A stretch of DNA of 64,000 nucleotides from Verrucomicrobiales bacterium (GTDB taxonomy: Bacteria > Verrucomicrobiota > Verrucomicrobiia > Limisphaerales > CAIMTB01): contig JAEUHG010000087.1 in NCBI GenBank assembly GCA_016795425.1, positions 19,410-83,409 on the forward strand. Direction: 5' to 3'. The translations under genes and the position numbers were made by a program. Under the pieces are notes generated by a model that worked only from the letters and a program-made list of their open reading frames with translations, ran no database searches and was not told the DNA's origin. Of the stretch, positions 41,982 through 52,232 are shown piece by piece. Within the stretch, counting starts at the first letter, position 1; every line of letters begins with the position of its first letter.

Positions 41982-43208
41982 TCAGGCCGAGAGGCTGCGT
42001 GCCTCATCGGACGCCGCGGATTCCGGCGGAGCGCCATTAGAGGCAGGCCCGCTGGCGGGTGCCTCGACAGCGATGGGTTCGCGGACGCCGCTGACTTTGT
42101 CGAAATTGCGAATCTTCTCGATGATGATGGTGGTGAGCCGTTGTCCGGCTGGCACGATCAGAATGCCACCGAGGGTGGTGAGGTCGGAAGCGAGGATGTG
42201 CCCGGGTTCCAGGTCCCGGATGCGCAGCAGCAACGTTCGCGTGGTGGCTGGGGTCTTTGGCAGGTGAGTGTCGAAGCACTTCGCCAGGGCTTCGAGAACC
42301 TTGGGGTCGTAGGTCCCGGCGCGTTCGCGGAGGATGAGCAATCCGTTGCCGCGGGAAGCGCCGCGAGTCTCGAGTTCGTGCAGGTCGATAAGAACCCGGA
42401 GGATTCGGGCTCCGAGCGGGATATCTTCGCCGGCGGTGGTGTCGATAGGGAACCCCGAGCCATCAAAATTCTTCCTCTGGTAGAGAATGATTTGGGCGAC
42501 GCCTTCGAGACGCGGGATGGTGGCGACCAACTCGGAACCGGTGAAAGGCACGCGCGCGATCATTTGTTTCTCCGGGGCGGTCAATCCCTGGGAGGCGCGG
42601 CTGCGTTTGACCACGAACTGTGGGACCGTGACATAGCCGATCTGGGACAGCATCGCGGCGATCTCGTATTCCCAGCTGCCCGGCTTGCCGAGGAATTGGA
42701 GAAACCCACGCATGTCCTCCCGCAGTGTCTGTCCAAGGCCGAAGGACAGCGGGTCGACCATGGAGAGAATGTCGACGAGGGCTTTGACGGCCCCGTGAAG
42801 GGTGTTCTCGAGGAGTTCCTTCTCGGCGAGCGCGAGGTGGTATTGTTGCAGGCCGGCGCGAAGCGCGGCGGAGAGGTCCTTGGGATCGCAGGGTTTGGTC
42901 AGGAAACGAAAGACCTGCCCTTGATTGACGGCTTCGGCGGCGGTGCGTTGCTCGGGGTTTCCCGTGAGCATGATGCGCACCGTGTCGGGAAACTTCTCGG
43001 CGGCACGGCGCAGCAATTCGACGCCATTCATTCCCGGCATGTGCATGTCGGCGACGAGCACGGGAAAGGGTCCCTTGGAATCGAGCGCGCTGAGCGCTTC
43101 GCTGCCGTCGGTGCATCCCTCGATTTGGAATTCGTGGCGCAGGGCGCGTTGGAAGCCGCTGATGACATTGGGTTCGTCATCGACGCAGAGAATGCGAGGG
43201 GGGGTCAT
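41982..43208 (-). CDS. Response regulator with degenerate HD-GYP domain
   Basis: 408 residues from the ATG at 43208. Receiver domain: RILCVDDEPNVISGFQRAL with phospho-acceptor Asp54 (VADMHMPGMNG) and Lys in FLTKPCD. The output domain follows the HD-GYP plan but the catalytic residues are altered: the HD pair is absent (YEIAAMLSQIGYVTVP where WxxHDIGKxxIP is usual) and the HHE/DGxGYP part reads LYQRKNFDGSGFPID. Cyclic-di-GMP hydrolysis is therefore doubtful; a c-di-GMP-binding or protein-interaction role is more likely. It is last in the minus-strand trio kinase, HDOD regulator, this gene, after an 8-base gap. Confidence 0.88.
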   Translation of the reverse strand: MTPPRILCVDDEPNVISGFQRALRHEFQIEGCTDGSEALSALDSKGPFPVLVADMHMPGMNGVELLRRAAEKFPDTVRIMLTGNPEQRTAAEAVNQGQVFRFLTKPCDPKDLSAALRAGLQQYHLALAEKELLENTLHGAVKALVDILSMVDPLSFGLGQTLREDMRGFLQFLGKPGSWEYEIAAMLSQIGYVTVPQFVVKRSRASQGLTAPEKQMIARVPFTGSELVATIPRLEGVAQIILYQRKNFDGSGFPIDTTAGEDIPLGARILRVLIDLHELETRGASRGNGLLILRERAGTYDPKVLEALAKCFDTHLPKTPATTRTLLLRIRDLEPGHILASDLTTLGGILIVPAGQRLTTIIIEKIRNFDKVSGVREPIAVEAPASGPASNGAPPESAASDEARSLSA

Positions 43209-43216
43209 GACTGGGA

Positions 43217-44413
43217 TTAATCGGAGTGGATGGCGCGGCTCCAGAGGGGCAGTCGCTCGGCGCGTCGTGTTCTTGCCAGGTAATCGATGTCGAGTGGATC
43301 GCGGCGCTTGGACTCGCCCGGGCCTTCCCGTTTGGGAGGAATCAGCGTATTGGCGACGTGGAGGGCGGTGAGAGGTCCGAACTCGAAGTGTCCGACCTTG
43401 TCCGGGTTGTGATGGTAAGCGATGGCTTCGACGACGGACTTGGGGAGGCCCCAGAGTCCGAGCAGGTAGCCCCCGAGGTCGGCGTGGGAAGCGCCGAAGA
43501 CGAGGAGTTCGGCCCGCCAGGAGGGGAGATGTTTCGCCGACATGATGCGGGTGCATTCGGCGTATTCCTCCGGGAAATTGCGGTGGAGGATGAGTTTGCC
43601 CACGTCATGGAGGATGCCGGCGGCGAAGGACTCGTCGCAGGTCCGGCGTGGGGCTTCCTCGACTTCGGTGATGGCGCGGCTTCCGGAGGCGACGTCGAGG
43701 CTGTGGCTCCACAGGGTGTCCATGAATTGCAGGGGGACGTCGTCGGTCTCCAGGCGGGCGAAGGTGTGCAGAGTCAGGACGAGCGCCTTGATGGTTTCCA
43801 CGCCGAGGTAATTGACGGCCTCGGCAGGGTTCGAGATCTCGCGGCCGAGGCCGAAGAAGGCCGAGTTCACCAGCTTCAGAATCTGGGCGGTCATGGCAAC
43901 GTCGCGGGCAACGACGGAGCCAACCGCGGCGGCATCGACCTCGGACTGGCGGAGGAGGTCGGTGATTTCGTGGTAGAGCTTGGGCAGGCTGGGGAGTTGC
44001 TCGATCTGTCCAATGAGACGGCGCAATCCCTCGGTCCGCAGGGCTTCTTGCAGCGTGTGGGCCCTTTGGATCGTGGATCGGAGCGTCTCAAGGTCGCACG
44101 GCTTGGTCATGAACTGGTGGATGGCGTCGAGTCCGCGCATGACGAGTTCGCGGTCGGCATGACCCGAGAGAACGAATCGGGCGGTGCGCGGATGCCGGTG
44201 CATGACTTCGGTGAGGAGTTGGGCTCCATCCATGCCCGGCATGCGCATATCGGAGACGACGACGTCGTAGGCCTGCTCTTCGAGGCGGGCGAGGGCCTCG
44301 GTTCCGCTTGTGACAAAGTCCATGTCCCACTCGTTGCGGGCGCCTCGGAGCATGCGCTGGAGGCCTTGCAGCACCAGCGGTTCGTCATCGACGAACAGAA
44401 TGCGGGTTTTCAT
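43217..44413 (-). CDS. Response regulator with HDOD output domain
   Basis: 398 residues. Receiver RILFVDDEPLVLQGLQRML with Asp55 in VVSDMRMPGMDG and KPCD at the end of the domain. The HDOD output domain reads LPSLPKLYHEITDLL, VGSVVARDVAMTAQILKLVNSAFFGL, EAVNYLGVETIKALVLTLH and FAAGILHDVGKLIL. HDOD proteins regulate signalling and differentiation and usually lack phosphohydrolase activity, though an intact HD remains here (ILHDVGK). Its start overlaps the kinase stop by ATGA (44410-44413), which makes it the likely cognate partner of that kinase. Confidence 0.92.
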   Translation of the reverse strand: MKTRILFVDDEPLVLQGLQRMLRGARNEWDMDFVTSGTEALARLEEQAYDVVVSDMRMPGMDGAQLLTEVMHRHPRTARFVLSGHADRELVMRGLDAIHQFMTKPCDLETLRSTIQRAHTLQEALRTEGLRRLIGQIEQLPSLPKLYHEITDLLRQSEVDAAAVGSVVARDVAMTAQILKLVNSAFFGLGREISNPAEAVNYLGVETIKALVLTLHTFARLETDDVPLQFMDTLWSHSLDVASGSRAITEVEEAPRRTCDESFAAGILHDVGKLILHRNFPEEYAECTRIMSAKHLPSWRAELLVFGASHADLGGYLLGLWGLPKSVVEAIAYHHNPDKVGHFEFGPLTALHVANTLIPPKREGPGESKRRDPLDIDYLARTRRAERLPLWSRAIHSD

Positions 44414-46485
44414 GGAAGGGCGGAGGGATCGCGGAGCGGCAGGCGGATGAAGAAGGTGGTGCCCTTTCCGGTTTCGGTCTCAAACCGGATCTGGCCGTGG
44501 TGTTTGTCGACGATGACGGAATGGACGATCGCCAGGCCCTGGCCGGTGCCTTTGCCGACGGGTTTGGTGGTGAAGAACGGATCGAAGATGCGTCGGCGAT
44601 GCGCTTCCGGGATGCCGGTGCCGGTGTCCTGGACGGTGATTTCGGCGTGATCCCCGTCGCGCCGGGTGCCGACGGTGATTCGACCCTTGGCGCTGGGGTC
44701 GGCGGCGTAAACATCGGCGATCGCATGCGCGGCGTTGACGATGAGGTTGAGGATGACCTGGTTGAACTCGCCGGCGACGCAGGGCACGTGGGGGAGTGTG
44801 GGGTCGAATTGGGTGATGACTTCCGCCACGTACTTCCATTCGTTGCGCGCGACCGTAATGGTGTTCTCGATCGCATGATGCAGATCGACGGGTGCCTTCT
44901 CCTCGGCGCCGGGGTGGGAGAATTCCTTCATGGCCCGTACGATTTGGGCCACGCGGCCGACTCCGTGAAGGGCTTGTTTGATGGCGGTGGGCAATTCGCC
45001 GAGGAGATAGGGGATGTCCAGGCGCTGGAGATCGTCTTCCACGCGGTGGATCAGATCGGTTGGAACTGCCCCAGCCTTGGCGGCGGCAAGCACCTCACCG
45101 TATTGGGAGCAAACCTGGGCGAGGTTGGTGAACGCTTCCTCGAAGAACCGGATGTTATCGCCGACGTATTGGGTGGGGGTATTGATCTCGTGGGCGATGC
45201 CGGCGGCGAGTTGCCCGATGGACTCCATCTTCTGGGCGTGACGGAGTTGCACCTCCATCTGATTGCGGTCGCGCTCGGCTTTGAGGCGATCGGTGATATC
45301 CCAGAAGACCCCTTGAATGGCCAAGGCGGCCCCGTGCTGGTCGCGAATCAGGAATTTGTGGGTTTCGATATCCACCTGTTGTCCGGTCGCGTCGACATAC
45401 TTCCCTTGGGTGAGGATGGGTTCGCTGCCGGCGAGCAATTGCCGGTCGCCGTCGCGGTGACTTCGGGCGATCTCCGGCGTGAACAACTCTTCGTCCGGCC
45501 GACCGAGGACATCGGCTTCGGTCATTCCGGTGCATTCACAGAAATGCCGGTTGATGTAGATATAACGTCCTTGGAGGTCCTTGCGGAAAACGCCGTGTTG
45601 CAGGCCATCCATGACCGATCGATTGAGTTCCTCGGATTCGCGGAGGCGGCGTTCGGAGAGTTTGCGTTCGGTGATGTCGGTCTTGACGGCGATGAAATGG
45701 GCCACCTTGCCGAGGTCATCTCGCACCGGGGTGATGGTGAGTTCTTCGTGGTAGAGCGATCCGTCCTTGCGTTGGTTGACCATTTCGCCGTGCCAGATGT
45801 CGCCCGCCAGGAGTGTTCGCCACATTTCGGCGTAGAAGGCGTCGTCGTGGTGCCCCGACTTCAGGACGCGCGGGGTCTTGCCGAGGGTTTCGGCTTCGGA
45901 ATAGCCGGTGAGCCGGCAGAAGGCCGGGTTGACCCATTGGATGACGCCGTCGGCGGCGGTGATGATGATGGCGTTGGCGGCGGCTTTGAGAGCAGCGCGG
46001 GTGAGGTGCAGTTGTTCGGCGGCCCGTCGTCGCGCGGTGACGTCGCGAAAGGCGAGGAGTCGACCGATCGTCGTGTTGATGGAGGAGACGTGGGGACTGA
46101 TGGTCGCCTCCAGGATTCGGACCTGACCGTCGGCCCGGGTGAGTGGGATCGATTGGGTGACCTGACCGTGCCGGCGGGGCTGGGTGTCGGTCTCGAGGAG
46201 GATCCTCAATTGTTCGGGGGCAATGAACATCGCCAGGTTCGCCCCCACCAGGGTCTGATCCGATGTGCTAAGGATGGAGCAGGCGGCTCCATTGGCAAAC
46301 TCGATGCATCCCTTGTCGTCGATGATCATCACTCCCTCGGCAAGATGCTCGAGGATGCAATTGGATCGCCGTTCGCCGCAGCCCGCCGGGAGAGGTTGCG
46401 CCGCCAGAAGAGGCTCAACCGACAGCTCGGGCGGAGAACCGTCCGAGGTCCGGGGATTGGCATGATTGGCGCCTTGGGATCGCAT
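44410..46485 (-). CDS. PAS-domain sensor histidine kinase
   Basis: 691 residues with no transmembrane segment, so cytoplasmic. Three PAS domains (about 40-150, 160-275, 285-400), the second with [23 protein letters not shown] and DITERK linkers. The phospho-acceptor is His432 in [19 protein letters not shown], an HEIN-type HisKA variant, and the ATP-binding domain carries [39 protein letters not shown] and [13 protein letters not shown]. It is probably co-transcribed with two response regulators (ATGA overlap with the first). It is divergent from the MEDS/hybrid kinase pair. The ligand is unknown. Confidence 0.93.
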   Translation of the reverse strand: MRSQGANHANPRTSDGSPPELSVEPLLAAQPLPAGCGERRSNCILEHLAEGVMIIDDKGCIEFANGAACSILSTSDQTLVGANLAMFIAPEQLRILLETDTQPRRHGQVTQSIPLTRADGQVRILEATISPHVSSINTTIGRLLAFRDVTARRRAAEQLHLTRAALKAAANAIIITAADGVIQWVNPAFCRLTGYSEAETLGKTPRVLKSGHHDDAFYAEMWRTLLAGDIWHGEMVNQRKDGSLYHEELTITPVRDDLGKVAHFIAVKTDITERKLSERRLRESEELNRSVMDGLQHGVFRKDLQGRYIYINRHFCECTGMTEADVLGRPDEELFTPEIARSHRDGDRQLLAGSEPILTQGKYVDATGQQVDIETHKFLIRDQHGAALAIQGVFWDITDRLKAERDRNQMEVQLRHAQKMESIGQLAAGIAHEINTPTQYVGDNIRFFEEAFTNLAQVCSQYGEVLAAAKAGAVPTDLIHRVEDDLQRLDIPYLLGELPTAIKQALHGVGRVAQIVRAMKEFSHPGAEEKAPVDLHHAIENTITVARNEWKYVAEVITQFDPTLPHVPCVAGEFNQVILNLIVNAAHAIADVYAADPSAKGRITVGTRRDGDHAEITVQDTGTGIPEAHRRRIFDPFFTTKPVGKGTGQGLAIVHSVIVDKHHGQIRFETETGKGTTFFIRLPLRDPSALP

Positions 46486-46702
46486 GGCGAAGTCCTAGAG
46501 GATTAGCGGTCCGTCAGCTGAGAACTTGAAGCCGGGGCGTCGTGGGCCGCGCCGATTCGTCCCAAACTCGTCGCCCGACCTTGGGAGGGTGTGCCAAGGT
46601 TAGGCAGTCAAGAATCCTGAACTGGGTGGTAGGGGCGCCGACTCCGTGGCTGGACTCGGCCGACCGGGCTTCCCGGGGCAGGCAAAACGAGGCGACATTG
46701 GC

Positions 46703-47347
46703 ATGAAACCTCCTAGGCGCGACATACACCTCGGAACTGGCGACAGCACGTTTCCCGAGGGCACGCACATGTGCTTGATCTACAGCGACGAAGCGGAGCG
46801 ACGCGAGTCGATCGGGCGTTATCTGGCCCTGGGTTGGATGGACCACGACAAGGTGAGTTATTTTGCGGACACGACCCCCAGGGAGGAGATCCAGTCATGG
46901 TTGGACATGGTTTCGAAATCGGATGGTACGGAATCCCCGATGGGCGAGGTCGAGTTGCTTCCGGCGGAGTCGGTTTACTGTCCGAATGGCCGGTTTGATC
47001 CGGATGAGATGCTGGGACGACTCTGCGGTTGTTATCATCAGGCGGTGGCCGATGGGCGGGCGGGGGCCCGGGTGAGCGGGGAGATGACCTGGGCCTTGAA
47101 GGGAATTCCAGGCTCCCACCGGCTGATTGAATATGAGGCGCTCATCAATGTGCATGTGGAGAAGCATCCGACCACGGCAGTCTGCCAATATGATGCGCGA
47201 CGATTCGATGGAGCGACGTTGTTGGAGGTGTTGCGGGTGCATCCCATGATGATCGTGCGCGGGCAGATCGTGCATAACCCCTACTACCTGCGGCCGGAGG
47301 AGTTCTTCAGGGAGCGCGGCCGGTCGAGGTTTGGTCATGGCGCCTGA
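46703..47347 (+). CDS. MEDS-domain (DcmR-type sensory) protein
   Basis: 214 residues from the ATG at 46703. The single recognisable domain begins FPEGTHMCLIYSDEAERRESIGRYLALGWMDHDKVSYFADTTPREEIQSWLD and continues with SGEMTWALKGIPGSHRLIEYEALIN and a C-terminal VHPMMIVRGQIVHNPYYLRPEEFF. This is the MEDS domain of methanogen/methylotroph sensor proteins such as DcmR, thought to bind small ligands. No DNA-binding or kinase part is present. Its end overlaps the hybrid kinase start by 11 bases (47337-47347), so it may feed signals to that kinase. Confidence 0.82.
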   Translation: MKPPRRDIHLGTGDSTFPEGTHMCLIYSDEAERRESIGRYLALGWMDHDKVSYFADTTPREEIQSWLDMVSKSDGTESPMGEVELLPAESVYCPNGRFDPDEMLGRLCGCYHQAVADGRAGARVSGEMTWALKGIPGSHRLIEYEALINVHVEKHPTTAVCQYDARRFDGATLLEVLRVHPMMIVRGQIVHNPYYLRPEEFFRERGRSRFGHGA

Positions 47348-50300
47348 GGATGGGTCATTGATGGCCGCATCCGGCAGTTCACGCGTGCTCGGCGAATTGC
47401 TGGCGACGCCTGCGTTGCTGCTGAGCCTGCCGACGGCCGATCGGGTCGCCGAGTTCGTTGCCAGAATCCTGGGCCATATTCCCGGAGTTGCCGCGGGTCG
47501 AATCTGTCTGGTGGATGCCTCGGCTGAATCCGGGGCGTTCGATGTGAGTGGGTGCGAGGGGTGTCCGTTTCTTCAAGCAGGCCGGGAAACACCGGCGGAA
47601 TTGCTTTCGCAGTCGGTCTGCCGTTACTCGGCCAACCCGAGGTATTTCGTCCGACCATTGCGGATTTCCGAGGGGCTGATCGGCATTGCCGCGCTGCATT
47701 ACTCTAGCCGTGCGGATTTTTCTCCCTACGAGCCGTTCGTGGAGAACTTCTGCGGGTTCGTCGCACTGTCGATGGAGAACGCGCGGCAAAAATTGGAACT
47801 GCGGCGGTTGAATGAACAACTGCGTCAGGACATTGGTCGACGGGTGCGCGTGGAGGAGGAATTACTCGAGCACCAGGACCGTCTGGAGGAGATCGTCACG
47901 GCGCGCACCGCCTCCCTGAGCCGGCTCAATGATTTGCTGCGTCGAGAGGCGGCCGACCGTGAGGCGGCCGAGGAGCGTTCGCGCCATCTGGCGGCGATCG
48001 TGATGTCTTCCGACGACGCCATCATCGGCAAGGATCTGGACTTGAGGATTGTCAGCTGGAACCGCGGCGCCGAGCGAATCTACGGGTACACCTCGACGGA
48101 GGTGGTGGGGCAACCGATCGGCATCCTGGCGCCATCCGACCGTCGCGACGAGATGGATGGTTTGATGAAACGGTTGCGGGTGGAGGGATGTGTGCGGGAT
48201 TTCGAGACCGTGCGCCGTCGGAAGGATGGGAGACTCATCGACGTCCGGCTCACGATTTCGCCTGTTTTCGACGCGGACGGCCGATGGGTTGGCGCTTCGA
48301 CGATTGCGCGTGACATCACGGCTGAGAGGGCGGCGCGGGTGGAGTTGAACCGGGCGATCGAGGATGTGCGGGAAAGTGAGGAGCTGTACCGAAAGCTCAT
48401 CCAGGCCTCACCCGACGCCATCACGGTGGCGGACCTGGAGGGACGCATCACGCTCGTGTCGCCCAAGGCTTGCGAACTGTTTGAGGTGGCGGCTCTCGAA
48501 TCCGCCATCGGGCGGAGCATCTTTGAATGGATAGCCCCCGAGGAGCATGCACGCGCCAAGGCCACGCTCCGGTGCCTGATCGAGACGGGCGACACCAAGC
48601 AGTCGGAGTTCATTCTCCTGCGCGAAAGCGGCGAGCGATTTGACGCGGAGGTTCATGTCGCTCGGGTGGTCGCCGCGGATGGCGCGGCCAAGGGGGCGAT
48701 CATCATCACGCGGGACATCAGCGACCGACGGCGTGCGGAGCAGCGATTGAGGATGCTGTCCCGGGCGTTGGATCAAAGCCCGACCTCGATCGTGATCACG
48801 GATCTCACGGGCCGCATTGAGTACGTCAACGCGGCGTTCTCGAACGTGACCGGTTATCAGCCGGAGGAAGTGTTGGGACAAAACCCGAGGATCTTGAAGT
48901 CGGGGGGCATGTCGGCGGAACACTACCAGGCATTGTGGCGGACGATTCTCGATGGCCGGGATTGGCACGGTGAGTTCTCGAATCGGAAGAAGAACGGCGA
49001 GGTTTATTGGGAGAACGCCAGCATTTCTCCGATTCGCGATGCTCACGGGGTCATCACCCATTTCCTGGCCATCAAGGAAGACATCACGGCACGGCGGCAG
49101 GATCAGGAACGCATCCGCGAGCAGGCGGCGCTGTTGGATCAGACGCAGGACGCCATCGTTGTCCTGGGATTGGACGGCGGTCTGCGCTACGCGAATCGGC
49201 AGGCCGCGGGGGTGTTGGGTTTGGATCCGATGGTGGCCGGGCGGGCGGATGTGGCCCGCCACCTGTTTCCGGACCAACCGGAACAGTTCGAGGAAGTCTT
49301 TCGCGTGGCCCAGGACAAGGGGCACTGGCTGGGCGAACTCAGTGTGTTAACCGCGACTGGGGGGCGAGGGATGCATTTGAGCCGATGGACACTGATCCAT
49401 GCGTCGGACCCATCGCCGGCGTCGGTGCTTATCGTCAACACGGACATTTCGGAGAAGAAGCGCCTGGAACAGCAGATCCTGCGATCGCAGCGCTTGGAGG
49501 GAGTTGGCACCTTGGCGTGTGGCGTGGCGCATGATCTGAACAATATCCTGGCCCCCATCCTGCTCAGCGCGGAACTGCTCGAACCATTGGCGACCTCGGA
49601 CGACGATCGGCAGGTCATCGCGATGATGATGCAGGGAGTGCGGCGAGGGGCCGACATCGTCCGCCAACTGTTGGCCTTTGGGCGCGGCGTGGAAGGCGAG
49701 CGGGTCTCATTGAATCCGCAGGTCCTGCTCGGGGAGATGGTGAAGATCATCCGGGAGACCTTCCCGAAATCCTTGTCCCTGAAGACCGCAATACCGTGGA
49801 GCCTGTGGCCCATCCGCGCCGATCCCACGCAGGTGCATCAGGTGCTGTTGAACCTCTGCGTCAATGCCCGGGATGCCATGCCGGGCGGTGGACAGCTGAT
49901 TCTCGGGGCGGAGAACCTTGAGGTCGACGAAGCCTTTGCGGAGGCGAATCCGGAAGCGAAACCGGGACCGTACGTGGCCTTCTTCGTGATGGACAACGGT
50001 GTCGGTATTCCGACCGAACACCTGGAGCGGATCTTCGATCCGTTCTTCACCACCAAGGAGCCGGGAAAAGGGACCGGGCTTGGGCTCTCGACCGTGCTGG
50101 GCATCGTCAAGAGCCATGGCGGTTTCGTGCGGGTCAAGAGCCGGGTGGGGGAAGGCACGCGGGTGCGGTGCTATTTCCCGGCGGCGCCAAAGTTGAAGGA
50201 ATCACCCGAGGCGACGCCGAAGGCTGAGGCGACGCTGGCGCCCCGCGGACACGGTGAGTTGGTTCTGGTGGTCGACGATGAAGCGTCGGTGCGCGAGGTG

Positions 50301-50639
50301 GCGAGGCGCACGTTGACGGCGCACGGTTTTCGGGTGGCGACGGCTGCGGACGGCGCGGAGGCGCTCCAAGTGTTCTCCAAATCGTCGGAGCCTTTTGGCG
50401 CCATCATCACGGATATGGTGATGCCGGTGATGGAGGGGGCGGTGTTAATCCGGGCGTTGACCCGACTCGCGCCAGGACTCCCGATCGTCGCGATGAGCGG
50501 TTTGCCGGAGCTCGAAGCGGATGCCGGCCAGGCTGGTTTGGCGGCCGGGGCTTGGCTTCCCAAACCCTTCGACGCGGAGGCATTGGTACGGGTCTTGGAT
50601 CGGGTCCTGGTTGGCGGCGCGGGAAGCGAGAGCACGTGA
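47337..50639 (+). CDS. GAF/PAS hybrid histidine kinase with receiver domain
   Basis: 1100 residues from the ATG at 47337. Order: GAF-like domain (~20-165), coiled coil (~165-215), about four PAS domains (~215-700, including IIGKDLDLRIVSWNRGAERIYGYTSTEVVGQP and VTGYQPEEVLGQNPRILKSG), HisKA with His732 in CGVAHDLNNILAPI, HATPase ([46 protein letters not shown]) and a C-terminal receiver (VLVVDDEASVREVA, Asp1026 in ITDMVMP). It has no membrane segment. It overlaps the MEDS gene. The output partner is not encoded alongside, and the receiver may pass phosphate to an Hpt protein elsewhere. Confidence 0.93.
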   Translation: MAPEDGSLMAASGSSRVLGELLATPALLLSLPTADRVAEFVARILGHIPGVAAGRICLVDASAESGAFDVSGCEGCPFLQAGRETPAELLSQSVCRYSANPRYFVRPLRISEGLIGIAALHYSSRADFSPYEPFVENFCGFVALSMENARQKLELRRLNEQLRQDIGRRVRVEEELLEHQDRLEEIVTARTASLSRLNDLLRREAADREAAEERSRHLAAIVMSSDDAIIGKDLDLRIVSWNRGAERIYGYTSTEVVGQPIGILAPSDRRDEMDGLMKRLRVEGCVRDFETVRRRKDGRLIDVRLTISPVFDADGRWVGASTIARDITAERAARVELNRAIEDVRESEELYRKLIQASPDAITVADLEGRITLVSPKACELFEVAALESAIGRSIFEWIAPEEHARAKATLRCLIETGDTKQSEFILLRESGERFDAEVHVARVVAADGAAKGAIIITRDISDRRRAEQRLRMLSRALDQSPTSIVITDLTGRIEYVNAAFSNVTGYQPEEVLGQNPRILKSGGMSAEHYQALWRTILDGRDWHGEFSNRKKNGEVYWENASISPIRDAHGVITHFLAIKEDITARRQDQERIREQAALLDQTQDAIVVLGLDGGLRYANRQAAGVLGLDPMVAGRADVARHLFPDQPEQFEEVFRVAQDKGHWLGELSVLTATGGRGMHLSRWTLIHASDPSPASVLIVNTDISEKKRLEQQILRSQRLEGVGTLACGVAHDLNNILAPILLSAELLEPLATSDDDRQVIAMMMQGVRRGADIVRQLLAFGRGVEGERVSLNPQVLLGEMVKIIRETFPKSLSLKTAIPWSLWPIRADPTQVHQVLLNLCVNARDAMPGGGQLILGAENLEVDEAFAEANPEAKPGPYVAFFVMDNGVGIPTEHLERIFDPFFTTKEPGKGTGLGLSTVLGIVKSHGGFVRVKSRVGEGTRVRCYFPAAPKLKESPEATPKAEATLAPRGHGELVLVVDDEASVREVARRTLTAHGFRVATAADGAEALQVFSKSSEPFGAIITDMVMPVMEGAVLIRALTRLAPGLPIVAMSGLPELEADAGQAGLAAGAWLPKPFDAEALVRVLDRVLVGGAGSEST

Positions 50640-50813
50640 GGGAAGGGGGTTGGACCCGGGGCGCGCGCGACGGATCGCACCGTCGACTGGGTTCACTACG
50701 GGCCTGAATCTATTGGCCGTTGTCACCAAAAAGGGCCACCGTGACGACGCTTCTCCGAGGAACGCCAACCCCTGGTTTCCTCGAGGCAGGCGACTTAACG
50801 TTTATCGCGAGGC

Positions 50814-52211
50814 ATGAAGATTGAGATCCACGGTGCGGCCGGCGGCGAGGTAACCGGTTCCGCATATGTCATTCGCACCCCAAACTCCACGGTTTTGGTG
50901 GATATCGGCATGTTCCAAGGCGGTCCGGATGCGGAGGCGCGCAATCAGCTGCCCGCCAGCCTGGATCCGTCTCGCCTGGACGCGGTGGTATTGACCCACG
51001 CCCACCTGGACCACACCGGTCGGTTGCCGTTGCTTTTCAAGCACGGCTTTCGCGGGCCGGTGTACTCCACACCGGCAACGGTCGATTTGGCGGAGATCAT
51101 ACTCAAGGATTCGGCAAAGCTTCAGGAGCAGGACGCCGTCCGCACGAACCGGAAGCGGGAGCGCGCCGGGCAACCGCCGGTAGAACCGCTCTATCGGCCC
51201 GAACACATCGAGCCCTTGCGAGTGTGTGCGAGGGAGATGCCGTTGCACGCGTCCACCGAAGTGGCTCCAGGGATTCGAGTGCGCGGCTTCGAGGCGGGGC
51301 ATTTGCTGGGTTCTGCGTCCCTTGAATTCACGATTGAGACTTCGGGGCGGCGCGTCGTGGTGGTTTTCTCCGGGGATTTGGGTCCGACGACGATGCCGAT
51401 TATTCGCGAGTTTGAGCCGATGACACGGGCTGACGTCGTCTTCCTGGAATCCACCTATGGTGACCGGGAGCACCGGCCGTACGGCGAGACCGTCGAGGAA
51501 TTCACTGAGATCGTGCGCACAGTGACGGCGAAAAATGGCAAGATCCTGGTGCCCACGTTCGCCATCGGTCGGGCCCAGCAGATACTCTATCATCTCGCGA
51601 TCCTGGTCAGGGAGGGAAAGGTTCGGCGGTTTCCGGTCTACCTCGACAGTCCGATGGCGATTGAGGCGAGCAAGGTTTACGCCCGGCACCCGGAACTGTT
51701 CGACGACGAGATGCGCGCGCTGGTGGGTGGCGGCGTGCGACCGTTGGATCCAAGTTATTTCCGGGCCAGCGTCACCGCCGAGGACTCCAAAAAGCTAAAT
51801 GAACTCGAAGGTCCCTGCCTGATCCTGGCGGGAGCGGGGATGTGCAACGGCGGCCGGATTCTGCACCATTTGAAACAGAATCTTTGGAAGTCGGACACCC
51901 ACGTGTTGATCGTCGGCTTTCAAGGACGCGGGTCGCTGGGGCGGCGTCTTATCGAAGGCGAGAAACTGGTGACCATACACGGCGAGCCGATCGCCGTGAG
52001 AGCACAGATCCACACCTTGGGCGGCTTCAGTGCGCACGCCGGACAATCGGAGTTGCTGCAGTGGTTCTCAACCTTGGCGCCGTCGAAACCCCGGGTGGTT
52101 CTGACCCACGGCGAAGACAAGCCGAGAACCGCCTTGGCCGGGCAGCTGCTAAGCCGCTTCGGCCTGGAGGCCCGGTGTCCCGGAATCGGCGAGGAAATCG
52201 AGCTCGGTTAA
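50814..52211 (+). CDS. Beta-CASP metallo-beta-lactamase-fold RNase-like protein
   Basis: 465 residues, normal for the family. The metal site motif is THAHLDHTG, with later ligands in FEAGHLLGSASLEF and FSGDLG. Beta-CASP motifs are FLESTYGDREH, VPTFAIGRAQQILY and the C-terminal HTLGGFSAHAGQSELL with VLTHGE. Such proteins, related to CPSF73 and YhjB-type exonucleases, process RNA using two Zn ions. MKIEIHGAAGGEVTGSAYVI is the canonical start. The gene is isolated: a 174-base gap upstream shows no structure I can name, and it is convergent with the next gene. Confidence 0.93.
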   Translation: MKIEIHGAAGGEVTGSAYVIRTPNSTVLVDIGMFQGGPDAEARNQLPASLDPSRLDAVVLTHAHLDHTGRLPLLFKHGFRGPVYSTPATVDLAEIILKDSAKLQEQDAVRTNRKRERAGQPPVEPLYRPEHIEPLRVCAREMPLHASTEVAPGIRVRGFEAGHLLGSASLEFTIETSGRRVVVVFSGDLGPTTMPIIREFEPMTRADVVFLESTYGDREHRPYGETVEEFTEIVRTVTAKNGKILVPTFAIGRAQQILYHLAILVREGKVRRFPVYLDSPMAIEASKVYARHPELFDDEMRALVGGGVRPLDPSYFRASVTAEDSKKLNELEGPCLILAGAGMCNGGRILHHLKQNLWKSDTHVLIVGFQGRGSLGRRLIEGEKLVTIHGEPIAVRAQIHTLGGFSAHAGQSELLQWFSTLAPSKPRVVLTHGEDKPRTALAGQLLSRFGLEARCPGIGEEIELG

Positions 52212-52232
52212 GGCATCGATCCGGCAGAGGTG

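Noticed and set aside
44497..46506. A 669-residue frame antisense to the PAS kinase
   Set aside because: Overlaps a complete kinase with all motifs; the antisense product has no recognisable domain.
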